Shown here in pieces: positions 24,399 to 33,849 of a stretch of DNA of 64,000 nucleotides; within the stretch, counting starts at the first letter, position 1, and each line of letters opens with the position of its first letter. The translations under genes were made by a program, and so were the position numbers. Source of the DNA: Desulfovibrio sp. JY (GTDB lineage Bacteria; Desulfobacterota; Desulfovibrionia; Desulfovibrionales; Desulfovibrionaceae). The notes under the pieces were generated by a model. The model searched no databases. It was given only the letters and a program-made list of their open reading frames with translations, and was not told the DNA's origin. The stretch covers positions 3,162,001 through 3,226,000 of the forward strand of contig CP082962.1 of the NCBI GenBank assembly GCA_021730285.1. Direction: 5' to 3'.

Positions 24399-24968
24399 AT
24401 GGAGGAGAACAGATCGAATTCGGCCGGCGGCGTTGGCGGCATGGTGCTTTGTGCCCTGATCGGCTTCGTCGGCGCCCTTGTGGTAGGGTGGGTCATCTTT
24501 CCGAAACTGCTTTACAGCGAAAAGACACAGCCCATTCGTTTCAGTCACACGGTCCATGCGCAGCTGGGCATAGAGTGCGAACAGTGCCATCATCTTGGCC
24601 CTGACGGCCGGCTTGCCGGCCTGCCCACGACCGAATCCTGCGCCGAATGCCATGGCGATGAAACCGGGGACAAGTCGCCAAACGGCAAGGAAATCGACAA
24701 GTTCGTCAAGGACTACGTCAAGACCGGCGCCCAGGTCCCCTGGCTCGTCTACCAGTATCAGCCCGACAACGTGTTCTTCTCCCATGCCGCTCACAAGGGA
24801 TTCGAGTGCACCAAGTGCCATCCCGACGTGGCCAAGATGGACAATCCTCCGGCGTATTACGAGAACCGGATCAGCGGCTATAGCAAAGACACGATGAAGA
24901 TGTGGCAGTGTGAACGTTGTCACGCCTCCATGGGCACCAGCAACGCCTGCTACGTTTGTCATAAATAA
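24399..24968 (+). CDS. qrcA: menaquinone reductase, multiheme cytochrome c subunit QrcA
   Basis: A 189-residue membrane-anchored periplasmic cytochrome. An N-terminal hydrophobic anchor lies at about residues 12-35, followed by five CXXCH heme sites: CEQCH, CAECH, CTKCH, CERCH and CYVCH. As the first subunit of Qrc it should take electrons from the periplasmic cytochrome c3 pool. QrcA is described as hexaheme, so one heme is either absent here or bound by a non-standard site. ATG 24399 was chosen for AGGGGA five bases upstream; ATG 24384 is an alternative. It is followed by qrcB ten bases later. Confidence 0.92.
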   Translation: MEENRSNSAGGVGGMVLCALIGFVGALVVGWVIFPKLLYSEKTQPIRFSHTVHAQLGIECEQCHHLGPDGRLAGLPTTESCAECHGDETGDKSPNGKEIDKFVKDYVKTGAQVPWLVYQYQPDNVFFSHAAHKGFECTKCHPDVAKMDNPPAYYENRISGYSKDTMKMWQCERCHASMGTSNACYVCHK

Positions 24969-24978
24969 GGGGGGAGAA

Positions 24979-27132
24979 ATGGGAGTTGATCGCAGAGCTT
25001 TCCTCGGGCTTGTGGCGGGTGGCGCCGTGGGCACCATGTTCACCCCCATCCCGTGGAAATTGTTGGATGATGTTTCCATCTGGACCCAGAACTGGCCCTG
25101 GATTCCCAAAGTGCCCAAGGGCCAGATCGATTATGTGACCACGACGAGCAAGTTGTGTCCGGCCGGCGAAGGCCTCAAAATCATGCGCGTGGCCGGCAAT
25201 CCGATCACGGCATCCGGCAACCCGGCTCACCCCCTGTCCAGCGGCGGCGTCTCGGCCCTGGCCCGCTCCGAAGTCTACATGCTGTACAGCCCGGCCCGGG
25301 TCAAATCGCCCATGAAAAAGTCGGGCAAGGCCTTCGTGCCGATCACCTGGGAACAGGCGCTGATCGAAATGGCCGACAAGCTCGGCGCGGCCAAGGGCTC
25401 GGTCGCCTGCATCTCCGGCGACCAGTCCGGCACCGTAAACGAGGTGCTTTCGGCGTTCGTCGGCAAGCTCGGCACGGCCGGCTACTTCATGATGCCCTCC
25501 GAGGCCACCACCGCCGCCAAGGGCATGCAGGTCATGGGCGGCAAGGGCCAGGCCGGCTACGACTTCGAGAACGCCGACACCGTGCTGGTTCTTGGCGCGG
25601 ACATCTTCGAAACCTGGGGCACCTCCACCCGCAACCGCAAGGCGTTTAGCGCCAAGCGGCCGGTCGGGGTCAAGCCCGCTTCCAATTATATCTACGTCGG
25701 TCCGACCAGGAACAACACCGCCGCCGTGTGCGACCAGTGGATTCCGGCCTCGGCCGCCGACCTCGGCGTGGTGGCCCTCGGCATCGCCTGGCACCTGATC
25801 AAGGCCGGGGCCACAAGTGCCGCGCCTGGTTTCGACACCCTGCGCGCCGTGGTCAACGGCGGTTTCGGTCCGGACGACGTGAAGCGCGCCACGGGCATCG
25901 AGCCCGCCGTGCTCGCCGGCGTGGCCAAGGCCCTGGCGTCCTCCAAGGCCGCCATGGTGGTCACGGGATCGCCGTTCGGCCAGGGACTGGGCGCCGGAGC
26001 CTTCATGGCCGGCATGGCGCTCAACATCCTGCTCGGCCGCATCAACAAGCCCGGCGGCGTCTACGCCCTGCCGGAGCTGGCCACGGTCGTGCCCGGCGCC
26101 ATGACCCGCGAGGCCATGCTCAAGGCCGACCTGCCCGGCTTCCTCAAGGCCGTGGCCGACGGCAAGAAGCCGGCGCCCAAGGCCTTGCTGGTCTACGACG
26201 CCAACCCGGCCTACGGCCTGCCCGAGGCCGCGACCATGGCCAAGGCCCTGGAAAAAATCCCGTACAAGGTCAGCTTCTCCTCCTTCATGGACGAGACGGC
26301 GGCCATGTGCGACCTCGTGCTGCCCAATTCCCTGACCCTGGAGCGCTACGACGACGTGGTCACGCCCTATGGTTCGGGCTTTTGCATCTACAGCCTTGTC
26401 ACGCCCTACCAGAAACCGGTGCACGATACCCGGCCGACCGGCGACGTGATCCTGGCGCTGGCCCGCAAACTGAGCATTGAACTCAAGTTCGACAACTTCC
26501 TGCAGGTGCTCAAGGAGAAGGTGGCCTCTCTGGCCAAGACCTCCGGCGGGTTTGTCGCCAAGGACGTCATGCCCTGGCAGGTGGCGGCGGGCAAGCCCGC
26601 GCCCGCGCTTGCCGGCGGCGACCTGTGGAAGGCCCTTTCCGCCGGTTACGCCTGGACCATGGTCGGCTCCGTGACCCAGACCGGACTCGGCTTTGCCCCC
26701 GAGGTGCTGGCCAAGGCGGTCAAACCCGGCAAGACTTCCGGCAAGACCGTGACCCTGGCCCCCTATGCCCAGCTGCGTACCGGCACCCCGACCACCGGCA
26801 TCCCCTGTCAGGACCTGACCATGGTGCCCGACACGGAGCTTCTCGGCGAAACCACCATGGTGCGCATGGGTAGCGCCACGGCCAAGGCGCTCGGCGTCAA
26901 GCCCGGCGCGATGGTCAAGCTCACCGGCGCCGGAACGCACTGCAAGGCCCAGGTCCACATCTTCGAGAGCGTCATGACCGGCGTTGTGTCGGCTCCCTTG
27001 GGCTTCGGCCATACCGCCTTCGACATCTTCAGCAAGGGCAAAGGAGCCAATTACCTGGCGCTTTTACCCGTGACCGAGGAGCCGGGCACCGGCATGTCCA
27101 TGTGGGCCGCCGCTGAAGTCAAAATCGCCTAA
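24979..27132 (+). CDS. qrcB: menaquinone reductase, molybdopterin-oxidoreductase-like subunit QrcB
   Basis: A 717-residue periplasmic subunit of the molybdopterin oxidoreductase superfamily. The N-terminus carries a twin-arginine motif (DRRAFLGLVAGG), so it is exported folded with QrcC as a likely passenger. The usual N-terminal [4Fe-4S] cysteine motif is missing: only one cysteine (SKLCPAGEG) is found there. This fits published descriptions of QrcB as a structural relative lacking the normal cofactor chemistry. GGGGAG lies three bases before the ATG. Confidence 0.93.
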   Translation: MGVDRRAFLGLVAGGAVGTMFTPIPWKLLDDVSIWTQNWPWIPKVPKGQIDYVTTTSKLCPAGEGLKIMRVAGNPITASGNPAHPLSSGGVSALARSEVYMLYSPARVKSPMKKSGKAFVPITWEQALIEMADKLGAAKGSVACISGDQSGTVNEVLSAFVGKLGTAGYFMMPSEATTAAKGMQVMGGKGQAGYDFENADTVLVLGADIFETWGTSTRNRKAFSAKRPVGVKPASNYIYVGPTRNNTAAVCDQWIPASAADLGVVALGIAWHLIKAGATSAAPGFDTLRAVVNGGFGPDDVKRATGIEPAVLAGVAKALASSKAAMVVTGSPFGQGLGAGAFMAGMALNILLGRINKPGGVYALPELATVVPGAMTREAMLKADLPGFLKAVADGKKPAPKALLVYDANPAYGLPEAATMAKALEKIPYKVSFSSFMDETAAMCDLVLPNSLTLERYDDVVTPYGSGFCIYSLVTPYQKPVHDTRPTGDVILALARKLSIELKFDNFLQVLKEKVASLAKTSGGFVAKDVMPWQVAAGKPAPALAGGDLWKALSAGYAWTMVGSVTQTGLGFAPEVLAKAVKPGKTSGKTVTLAPYAQLRTGTPTTGIPCQDLTMVPDTELLGETTMVRMGSATAKALGVKPGAMVKLTGAGTHCKAQVHIFESVMTGVVSAPLGFGHTAFDIFSKGKGANYLALLPVTEEPGTGMSMWAAAEVKIA

Positions 27133-27155
27133 CCACGAGTCAAAGGGAAGCCGTT

Positions 27156-27926
27156 ATGTCCGGACACAGTTTCAAAGAATTCCCGATCACCTGGGGCATG
27201 GTGATCGATATCGACAAGTGCACCGGCTGCGGGGCCTGCATGGCCTCCTGCCAGACGGAGAACAACGTCAATCCCCAGCCCGAGGCCACCAACAAGCTGC
27301 GTTCCACCTCCTGGATGCTGGTTTACGAGCTGACCAACGACAAGGCCTTTCCCGACCATGACGTGGCCTTTCTGCCCCGTCCCTGTCAGCAGTGCGGCAA
27401 CCCGCCCTGCGTGTCCGTGTGCCCGGTCGTGGCCACGGATAAAAACGAGGACGGCGGCATTGTCAGCCAGATCTACCCGCGCTGCATCGGCTGCCGGTAC
27501 TGCGTGGCCGCCTGCCCCTACCATGTCCGTTACTTCGGCTGGTACGACCCGATCTGGCCCGAAGGCATGACCAAGACCCTGTCGCCCCTGACCTCGGTGC
27601 GGCCGCGCGGCGTGGTGGAGAAGTGCACCTTTTGCCACCACCGCTGGAACCTGGCCAAGGACGCCGCCCGGGCCGCCGGCAAGGACCCCGAGGATCTTGA
27701 AGACGGCGCCTACGTCACCGCCTGCGTCCAGAACTGCCCCTCCGGGGCGCTGTCCTTCGGGGATCTCAAAAATCCCAAGCACAAGGTGCATGAGCTCATC
27801 AAGAGCCCCTACGCTTTCCGGCTGCTCGAACGCCTGGGCACCAAACCCCAGGTCTACTACATCAGCCGGCGGGAGTGGGTGCGCAAACTCGGCGATAACT
27901 ACCTCAAGAGCGAAAAAACCGAGTAA
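27156..27926 (+). CDS. qrcC: menaquinone reductase, iron-sulfur subunit QrcC
   Basis: A 256-residue ferredoxin-type electron-transfer subunit with four cysteine groups: CTGCGACMASC, CQQCGNPPCVSVC, CIGCRYCVAAC and the split pair CTFC...CVQNC. This is the arrangement of DMSO-reductase/PsrB-type subunits carrying four clusters in a wire. It has no export signal of its own and probably travels with the Tat substrate QrcB. It would pass electrons from QrcA/B to the quinone site in QrcD. Confidence 0.94.
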   Translation: MSGHSFKEFPITWGMVIDIDKCTGCGACMASCQTENNVNPQPEATNKLRSTSWMLVYELTNDKAFPDHDVAFLPRPCQQCGNPPCVSVCPVVATDKNEDGGIVSQIYPRCIGCRYCVAACPYHVRYFGWYDPIWPEGMTKTLSPLTSVRPRGVVEKCTFCHHRWNLAKDAARAAGKDPEDLEDGAYVTACVQNCPSGALSFGDLKNPKHKVHELIKSPYAFRLLERLGTKPQVYYISRREWVRKLGDNYLKSEKTE

Positions 27927-27940
27927 TTCCGGGGGATGCA

Positions 27941-29185
27941 ATGAGCTTTATTGATATTGAGAAAAATTGGTATCCCGAGGGTGTGACGCGTTGCGGCCTG
28001 GGGAAGTTCATGGGGTGGCTGGGGTTCCTTGGCGTGATTGCCCTTTTTGGCCTCATCGCCATGCTGGTCTGCTTCTATTACGGCCTGGGCGTCACCGGGC
28101 TTGACAACTACTTCGGGTTCGGCCTGTGGATCACCTTCGATCTGGCCGTCATCGCCCTGGGCGCGGGAGCCTTTTTCACCGGGCTCATCCGTTACATCAT
28201 CGGCGTCGATGAACTCAAAAACATCATCAACCTGACGGTGATCAAGGGGTTCATCTGCTACTCCGGGGCCATGCTCATCCTGTCCCTGGACGTCGGCCAG
28301 CCGATACGGTCGTGGTTCGGCTACTGGCACCCCAACGTCCACTCCATGCTCACCGAAGTTATCTTCTGCATCACCTGTTACCTGATGGTGCTCATCATCG
28401 AGTACGTCCCGCTGATCCTTGAGCAGAAGCAACTCAATAAGATCCCGTTCCTGCACAATCTGGCCCACCAGATGCACGTCGTCATGCCGCTTTTCGCCGG
28501 CATCGGCGCGTTTCTGTCCACCTTCCACCAGGGCTCGCTCGGCGGCATGTACGGCGTCATGTTCGCCCGTCCCTACGCCTTCCGCGAAGGGTTCTTCATC
28601 TGGCCGTGGACGTTCTTCCTGTTCGTCCTGTCGGCCATCTCCTCGGGCCCGTGCCTCACGGTGCTGATCTGCGGCTTCATGGAGAAGCTCTCCGGCCGCA
28701 AGCTCACCACCTACCGCATCAAGTCGCTGATGGCCAAGATCGGCGGCACCATGCTGCTGATCTACATGGTCTTCAAGTACCTGGACACCTGGGCCTGGAT
28801 CAACGGCGTGCTGCCCCGGGCCGGCCTGACCTTCGACCAGATGTTTTACGGGCTGGTCTACGGCAAGTGGTTGTTCTTTACGGAAATCGTCCTGTGCCTG
28901 CCGGTGCCGGTCATCTTCCTGCTCACGCCGCTGCGCAAGAAGCCGGCGTTCATGTACACCGGCGCCATCCTGGCCTGCCTCGGCGTTATCATCAACCGCT
29001 ACGTCTTCACCGTCCAGGCCCTGGCCCAGCCGGTCCTGCCCTTCACCAAGTGGGTGGTCTATTCCCCCAACTGGGCTGAATGGGCGACCTCGGGCATGGT
29101 CATTGCCTACGGATTCATCATCATGAGCCTTTCCTACCGCTACCTGCCGATCTTCCCGCAGGAAGTGGGGCTCAACAAGAAATAG
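27941..29185 (+). CDS. qrcD: menaquinone reductase, NrfD-type membrane subunit QrcD
   Basis: A 414-residue integral membrane protein with about ten hydrophobic segments, of the NrfD/PsrC family that binds menaquinone without heme. Family sequence includes GLWITFDLAVIALGAGAFFTG near the first helices and VDELKNIINLTVIKGFICYSG after the second. It starts 14 bases after qrcC and ends 22 bases before a strong terminator, closing the operon. Confidence 0.94.
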   Translation: MSFIDIEKNWYPEGVTRCGLGKFMGWLGFLGVIALFGLIAMLVCFYYGLGVTGLDNYFGFGLWITFDLAVIALGAGAFFTGLIRYIIGVDELKNIINLTVIKGFICYSGAMLILSLDVGQPIRSWFGYWHPNVHSMLTEVIFCITCYLMVLIIEYVPLILEQKQLNKIPFLHNLAHQMHVVMPLFAGIGAFLSTFHQGSLGGMYGVMFARPYAFREGFFIWPWTFFLFVLSAISSGPCLTVLICGFMEKLSGRKLTTYRIKSLMAKIGGTMLLIYMVFKYLDTWAWINGVLPRAGLTFDQMFYGLVYGKWLFFTEIVLCLPVPVIFLLTPLRKKPAFMYTGAILACLGVIINRYVFTVQALAQPVLPFTKWVVYSPNWAEWATSGMVIAYGFIIMSLSYRYLPIFPQEVGLNKK

Positions 29186-29207
29186 TCCCCGGGCGCTCTT
29201 GCCCGAC

Positions 29208-29242
29208 AAAGCCCGGTCGTTTCGCGCGACCGGGCTTTTTTA
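29208..29242 (+). terminator. intrinsic terminator of qrcABCD
   Basis: Perfect stem GCCCGGTCG (29211-29219) with CGACCGGGC (29227-29235), extended by AA/TT and followed by a run of T residues. It starts 22 bases after the qrcD stop. Confidence 0.9.
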
Positions 29243-29316
29243 TATCCGCTGGCGGGAGGTTCTGCGGGCTGCCCCGTGGTGGGGAGGATTCGGTCGCTGA
29301 AAGTGCGGCGCTAAAA

Positions 29317-29332
29317 TGGCATGCCGGTTGCT
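29317..29332 (+). promoter_or_regulatory. sigma-54 type (-24/-12) promoter
   Basis: TGGCATG-CCGG-TTGCT matches the consensus TGGCACG-N4-TTGCW at 11 of 12 fixed positions, with exactly ten bases between the GG and GC. It lies between the qrc terminator and the sugar transferase gene, with transcription predicted near 29343. No activator-binding site was identified. Confidence 0.55.
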
Positions 29333-29381
29333 AATCAATCCGGATATGCCTAAAATAAAAATGCCATTTTTTCCCGGGCAG

Positions 29382-30884
29382 ATGTTTGGGCTGCGGGAAC
29401 GACACCATGACGGCCTCTTGTCGTTTGAAGCGGCCCCAACCTCCGCGCGGGGGGAAAGCTTGGCTTTCAAAACCAGAAAAGGCGCCATCACGTGGCTGCG
29501 CGTCGTGGACCTGGCTGTGGCCGCCGTGGCCTTGCTCATCGCCGGCGGCGTGGCCGCGGCCGAGTCGCCCGAGGCGTCCCTGCGCCTCGACCTTCCCACC
29601 CTGGCGCTTTTCGCCTGGCTGCTTACGGCCACGGCCAGCGTGTTTCCGCTTTTTGCCCTCTATACCGAGGTGGCGCTTTTCCAGTGGCGCGAATCGGTCA
29701 AGGCCACGGTCAAGGCCGTCACCGCCGTGCTGCTGATCCTGGTCGCGGGCGCGGCGGTGCTCGATCCGCCGCTCATCACGGCGACGCTTTTGATCCTCTA
29801 TTGGATTTCGGCCTGCGCCGGCGGCATTGCCGCCCGACTGGCCACGCGCCGGCTGCTTTTCCTCACCGAGGCCCAGGGCATCGCCGCCCGCCGCACCCTC
29901 ATTGTCGGCACGGGCGCGCGAGCCCAGGAAATCGCCCTGCGCATGCTCGCCCAACCCGGCCACGGCTACCGCTTCTGCGGTTTCGTCGGCAATGGCTGGG
30001 AAAAGGAGCCGCCGTCGCCCTTGCCGGGGCGTTTCGATCTGGTGGCCGACATGGCCGGTTTCGCCGGTTATTTGCGGGAGCACGTGGTGGACGAGGTCCT
30101 GGTCTGCCTGCCGTTGACCGAGCTGAGTGAAAAGGCCACGGCGCTCGTTTCGGAGTGCGAGGAGCAGGGGGTGGCCGTGACCGTGATCACGCGCCTTTTC
30201 GAGCTGAAAAACCCGCGCCACCGTCCGGGCAGCCACGGCGGGGAGCTGGTGGTGACCATCTCCAACACCCTGGCCGACGAGCGCGAGCTGATCCTCAAGC
30301 GTTTCCTCGACGTGTCCGTGGCCATGGCCATGTTGGTGGTGCTTTCCCCGCTGTTGCTCGTGGTCTGGGCGCTGATCCGGTTGACCTCGCCCGGGCCGGC
30401 CCTGTTCGCCCAGGAGCGGGTGGGGCTCAACAAGCGGGTGTTCAAATTCTACAAATTTCGCACCATGGTCCAAAACGCCGAGGCCCTGCAGGCGGATCTC
30501 GAATGCCGCAACGAGACCAACGGCGCGACGTTCAAGATCAAAAACGATCCGCGCGTGACGAGGCTCGGCCGCATCCTGCGCAAGACCAGCATCGACGAGC
30601 TGCCCCAGCTGGTCAATGTGCTCAAAGGCGAGATGAGCCTCGTCGGCCCAAGGCCGCTGCCCATGCGCGACGTCGTGCGTATCGAAAAAGACTGGCCGCG
30701 CCGCCGGTTCGGGGTCAAGCCCGGCATCACCTGCCTGTGGCAGATATGCGGCCGCAACAAGCTGCCGTTCGAGCGGATGATGCAGCTCGACATCGAGTAC
30801 GTGGACACCTGGTCCGTGCTGCTCGACATCAAGATCCTGCTGCGCACCGTGCCGGTGGTGTGCAGCATGCGCGGCGCGTATTGA
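29382..30884 (+). CDS. polyprenyl-phosphate sugar phosphotransferase (exopolysaccharide initiation)
   Basis: A protein of about 500 residues. The N-terminal half has four membrane segments and a Rossmann-like CoA-binding-type domain (TLIVGTGARAQEIALRML). The C-terminal bacterial sugar transferase domain begins at LILKRFLDVSVAMAMLVVLSPLLL and includes KFYKFRTMVQNAE, RVTRLGRILRKTSIDELPQLVNVL and MSLVGPRPLPM. Such enzymes attach the first sugar to undecaprenyl phosphate at the membrane. The start is uncertain: in-frame ATGs at 29346, 29361 and 29382 and TTG 29460 (after GGGGGAAAG) all lack or have weak ribosome sites; 29382 is compatible with the predicted sigma-54 transcription start. Confidence 0.88.
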   Translation: MFGLRERHHDGLLSFEAAPTSARGESLAFKTRKGAITWLRVVDLAVAAVALLIAGGVAAAESPEASLRLDLPTLALFAWLLTATASVFPLFALYTEVALFQWRESVKATVKAVTAVLLILVAGAAVLDPPLITATLLILYWISACAGGIAARLATRRLLFLTEAQGIAARRTLIVGTGARAQEIALRMLAQPGHGYRFCGFVGNGWEKEPPSPLPGRFDLVADMAGFAGYLREHVVDEVLVCLPLTELSEKATALVSECEEQGVAVTVITRLFELKNPRHRPGSHGGELVVTISNTLADERELILKRFLDVSVAMAMLVVLSPLLLVVWALIRLTSPGPALFAQERVGLNKRVFKFYKFRTMVQNAEALQADLECRNETNGATFKIKNDPRVTRLGRILRKTSIDELPQLVNVLKGEMSLVGPRPLPMRDVVRIEKDWPRRRFGVKPGITCLWQICGRNKLPFERMMQLDIEYVDTWSVLLDIKILLRTVPVVCSMRGAY

Positions 30885-30965
30885 GCCACGCCGGCCGGCT
30901 AGCTTGCCCGCAAGCGCCCCCTGGCCTATAGTGCCGCAACCAGAAAGCCGGGGGACACGCGACGG

Positions 30966-32390
30966 ATGCGCATTATAAAGCCTTTCAAGGGACGCCGGGG
31001 TTTCGGTCCGGTTTTCTTCCTTCTGGCCGGGGCTCTGCTTTTGGCACCCCTGGCCGCGGCCGGGTTTGCCGGCTACTACCTGTTTCTCAAGGACGCCCAC
31101 AAGCCCGAGGTCGCCTTGCTGCCCGAGGCCGACGCCTCGTCGCTGAGGCGCCCTTTCACCGTGACCGCCGCCGATCCGCAGTCGGGCATCCGTTCGATCA
31201 CCGTCACCGTCACCCAGGGCCAGCGTCGCAACACGATACTGCACAAGACCTATGATCCGCCCAAGGACAAGGTGGCCGAACGCTTCAACCTGGAAAACTC
31301 CGAACTTCGCGGCGGAGCCTTCGAACTGCAGGTCGCGGCCTACGACGGTTCTTACGCCAACCTCGGCGCGGGCAACACGGCCCGCATTTCCCGGCGCATG
31401 CTCCTCGACCTCGTGGCCCCCACGGTCAAGGCTCTGACCCCGGCCCATTACGTGCGCCAGGGCGGCGTGGGGCTGGTCGTCTACGAGGTCAACAAGGACG
31501 CCGTCAGAAGCGGGGTGATGGTCGGGGACAAGTTCTACCCCGGCTATAAGCAACCGGGCGGCCAGTATGCCTGCCTGTTCGCCTTTCCCGCAGACATGGA
31601 CGCCAAGGACTTCAAGCCGCGCCTTGTCGTGGAGGACGCCGCCGGCAACGAACGCACCGGATTTTTCGTCAATATGGCCATAAAGCGGCGTTTTCGTGAG
31701 GAGCGGGTGGACATCTCCGACGAGTACCTGGCCTCGCGGCTGCCGGCTTTTGCCAAGCTGTATCCGGAAATCCACGATCCCGTGGCCCGGTTTCAGAAGA
31801 TCAACGATGCCCTGCGCCGCCAAAACGAGGCCGTGCCGGCCGCCCTTTCCAGGGAGAGCCCTCCGGAAGCGCTTTGGGACGGGGCGTTTATCTACATGCC
31901 GCGCTCCATTGTGCGCGGTTCGTTCGGCGCGGACCGCGTCTATGTCTACGACGGCCGGGAGATCGGTCGGGAAACGAGCGCGGGCATCGATCTCGCCTCG
32001 GTCCCCCATGCCCCGGTGCCGGCGGCCAACAACGGCAAGGTGGTCTATGCCGGACCGCTCGGCGTCTACGGCAACACCGTCATCATCGACCACGGCCTGG
32101 GGCTTTTGAGCCTCTACGGCAATCTGTCCTCCATGGCCGTGCGCCGGGGAGAGACCGTGAAAAAGGGGGCGGTGATCGGCGCCACCGGCACAACCGGCCT
32201 GACGACCGGCGATCAGGTGCATTTCGCCATGTATCTCGACGGCCAGCCGGTCATTCCCATCGAATGGTGGGACGCCCACTGGCTGGAGGACAACGTCACG
32301 GCCAAGCTCAAGCGCTATGCCCCGGCCCCGGAGGGTGCGGCCGCGAAGACTTCCCCGGCTCCCGCCCCGGCCCCTGCGCCCCGGTCGTGA
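30966..32390 (+). CDS. M23-family protein with inactivated catalytic site
   Basis: A 474-residue protein with one N-terminal membrane segment (about 15-40), a large extracytoplasmic region with Ig-like sequence (KPEVALLPEA...), and a C-terminal M23/LytM domain. It is a clear paralogue of the protein encoded at 55149-56447. Where that protein has the zinc and catalytic residues H322, H370 and H401, this one has S338 (ETSAGIDLA), N386 (YGNL) and Q417 (DQVHF); D342 and H419 are kept. It is therefore probably not a peptidase but a binding or regulatory protein, as in EnvC. A proline/alanine tail ends the protein. It lies between the sugar transferase and icd. Confidence 0.85.
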   Translation: MRIIKPFKGRRGFGPVFFLLAGALLLAPLAAAGFAGYYLFLKDAHKPEVALLPEADASSLRRPFTVTAADPQSGIRSITVTVTQGQRRNTILHKTYDPPKDKVAERFNLENSELRGGAFELQVAAYDGSYANLGAGNTARISRRMLLDLVAPTVKALTPAHYVRQGGVGLVVYEVNKDAVRSGVMVGDKFYPGYKQPGGQYACLFAFPADMDAKDFKPRLVVEDAAGNERTGFFVNMAIKRRFREERVDISDEYLASRLPAFAKLYPEIHDPVARFQKINDALRRQNEAVPAALSRESPPEALWDGAFIYMPRSIVRGSFGADRVYVYDGREIGRETSAGIDLASVPHAPVPAANNGKVVYAGPLGVYGNTVIIDHGLGLLSLYGNLSSMAVRRGETVKKGAVIGATGTTGLTTGDQVHFAMYLDGQPVIPIEWWDAHWLEDNVTAKLKRYAPAPEGAAAKTSPAPAPAPAPRS

Positions 32391-32507
32391 CAAGGGCCGC
32401 GAGCCGCCTTTTGCCGGAACTTCCCGGAGGCCTTGGTTGACAAAGTCCTCTGTCCCTTTTTAACGTCGCAAGTTGTTCAAAATTTCTCATTCGAGGAGCA
32501 CAGGCGC

Positions 32508-33659
<1,152 letters not shown>

Positions 33660-33849
33660 CGATTGCCGTGTGAAAGGCGGGGGGGACGCCGTCCGGGACC
33701 GCATGGCCCGCGTTCCCCCCGCATTTTCCCGCCGCCTGGGTGTGGCCGCGCGTTGGTGGAGAAACCTGCCGCGCCGGACGACGTGACGTTGTACCCGCTT
33801 GGAAACAAGATGAAAGTCCTCTTCGCGGCCGAAGGGGGAAGGGGGCCAG

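Noticed and set aside
29331-32393. 1020-codon open frame opposite the sugar transferase and M23 genes
   Set aside because: It crosses two genes and an intergenic gap and looks like an antisense artefact.
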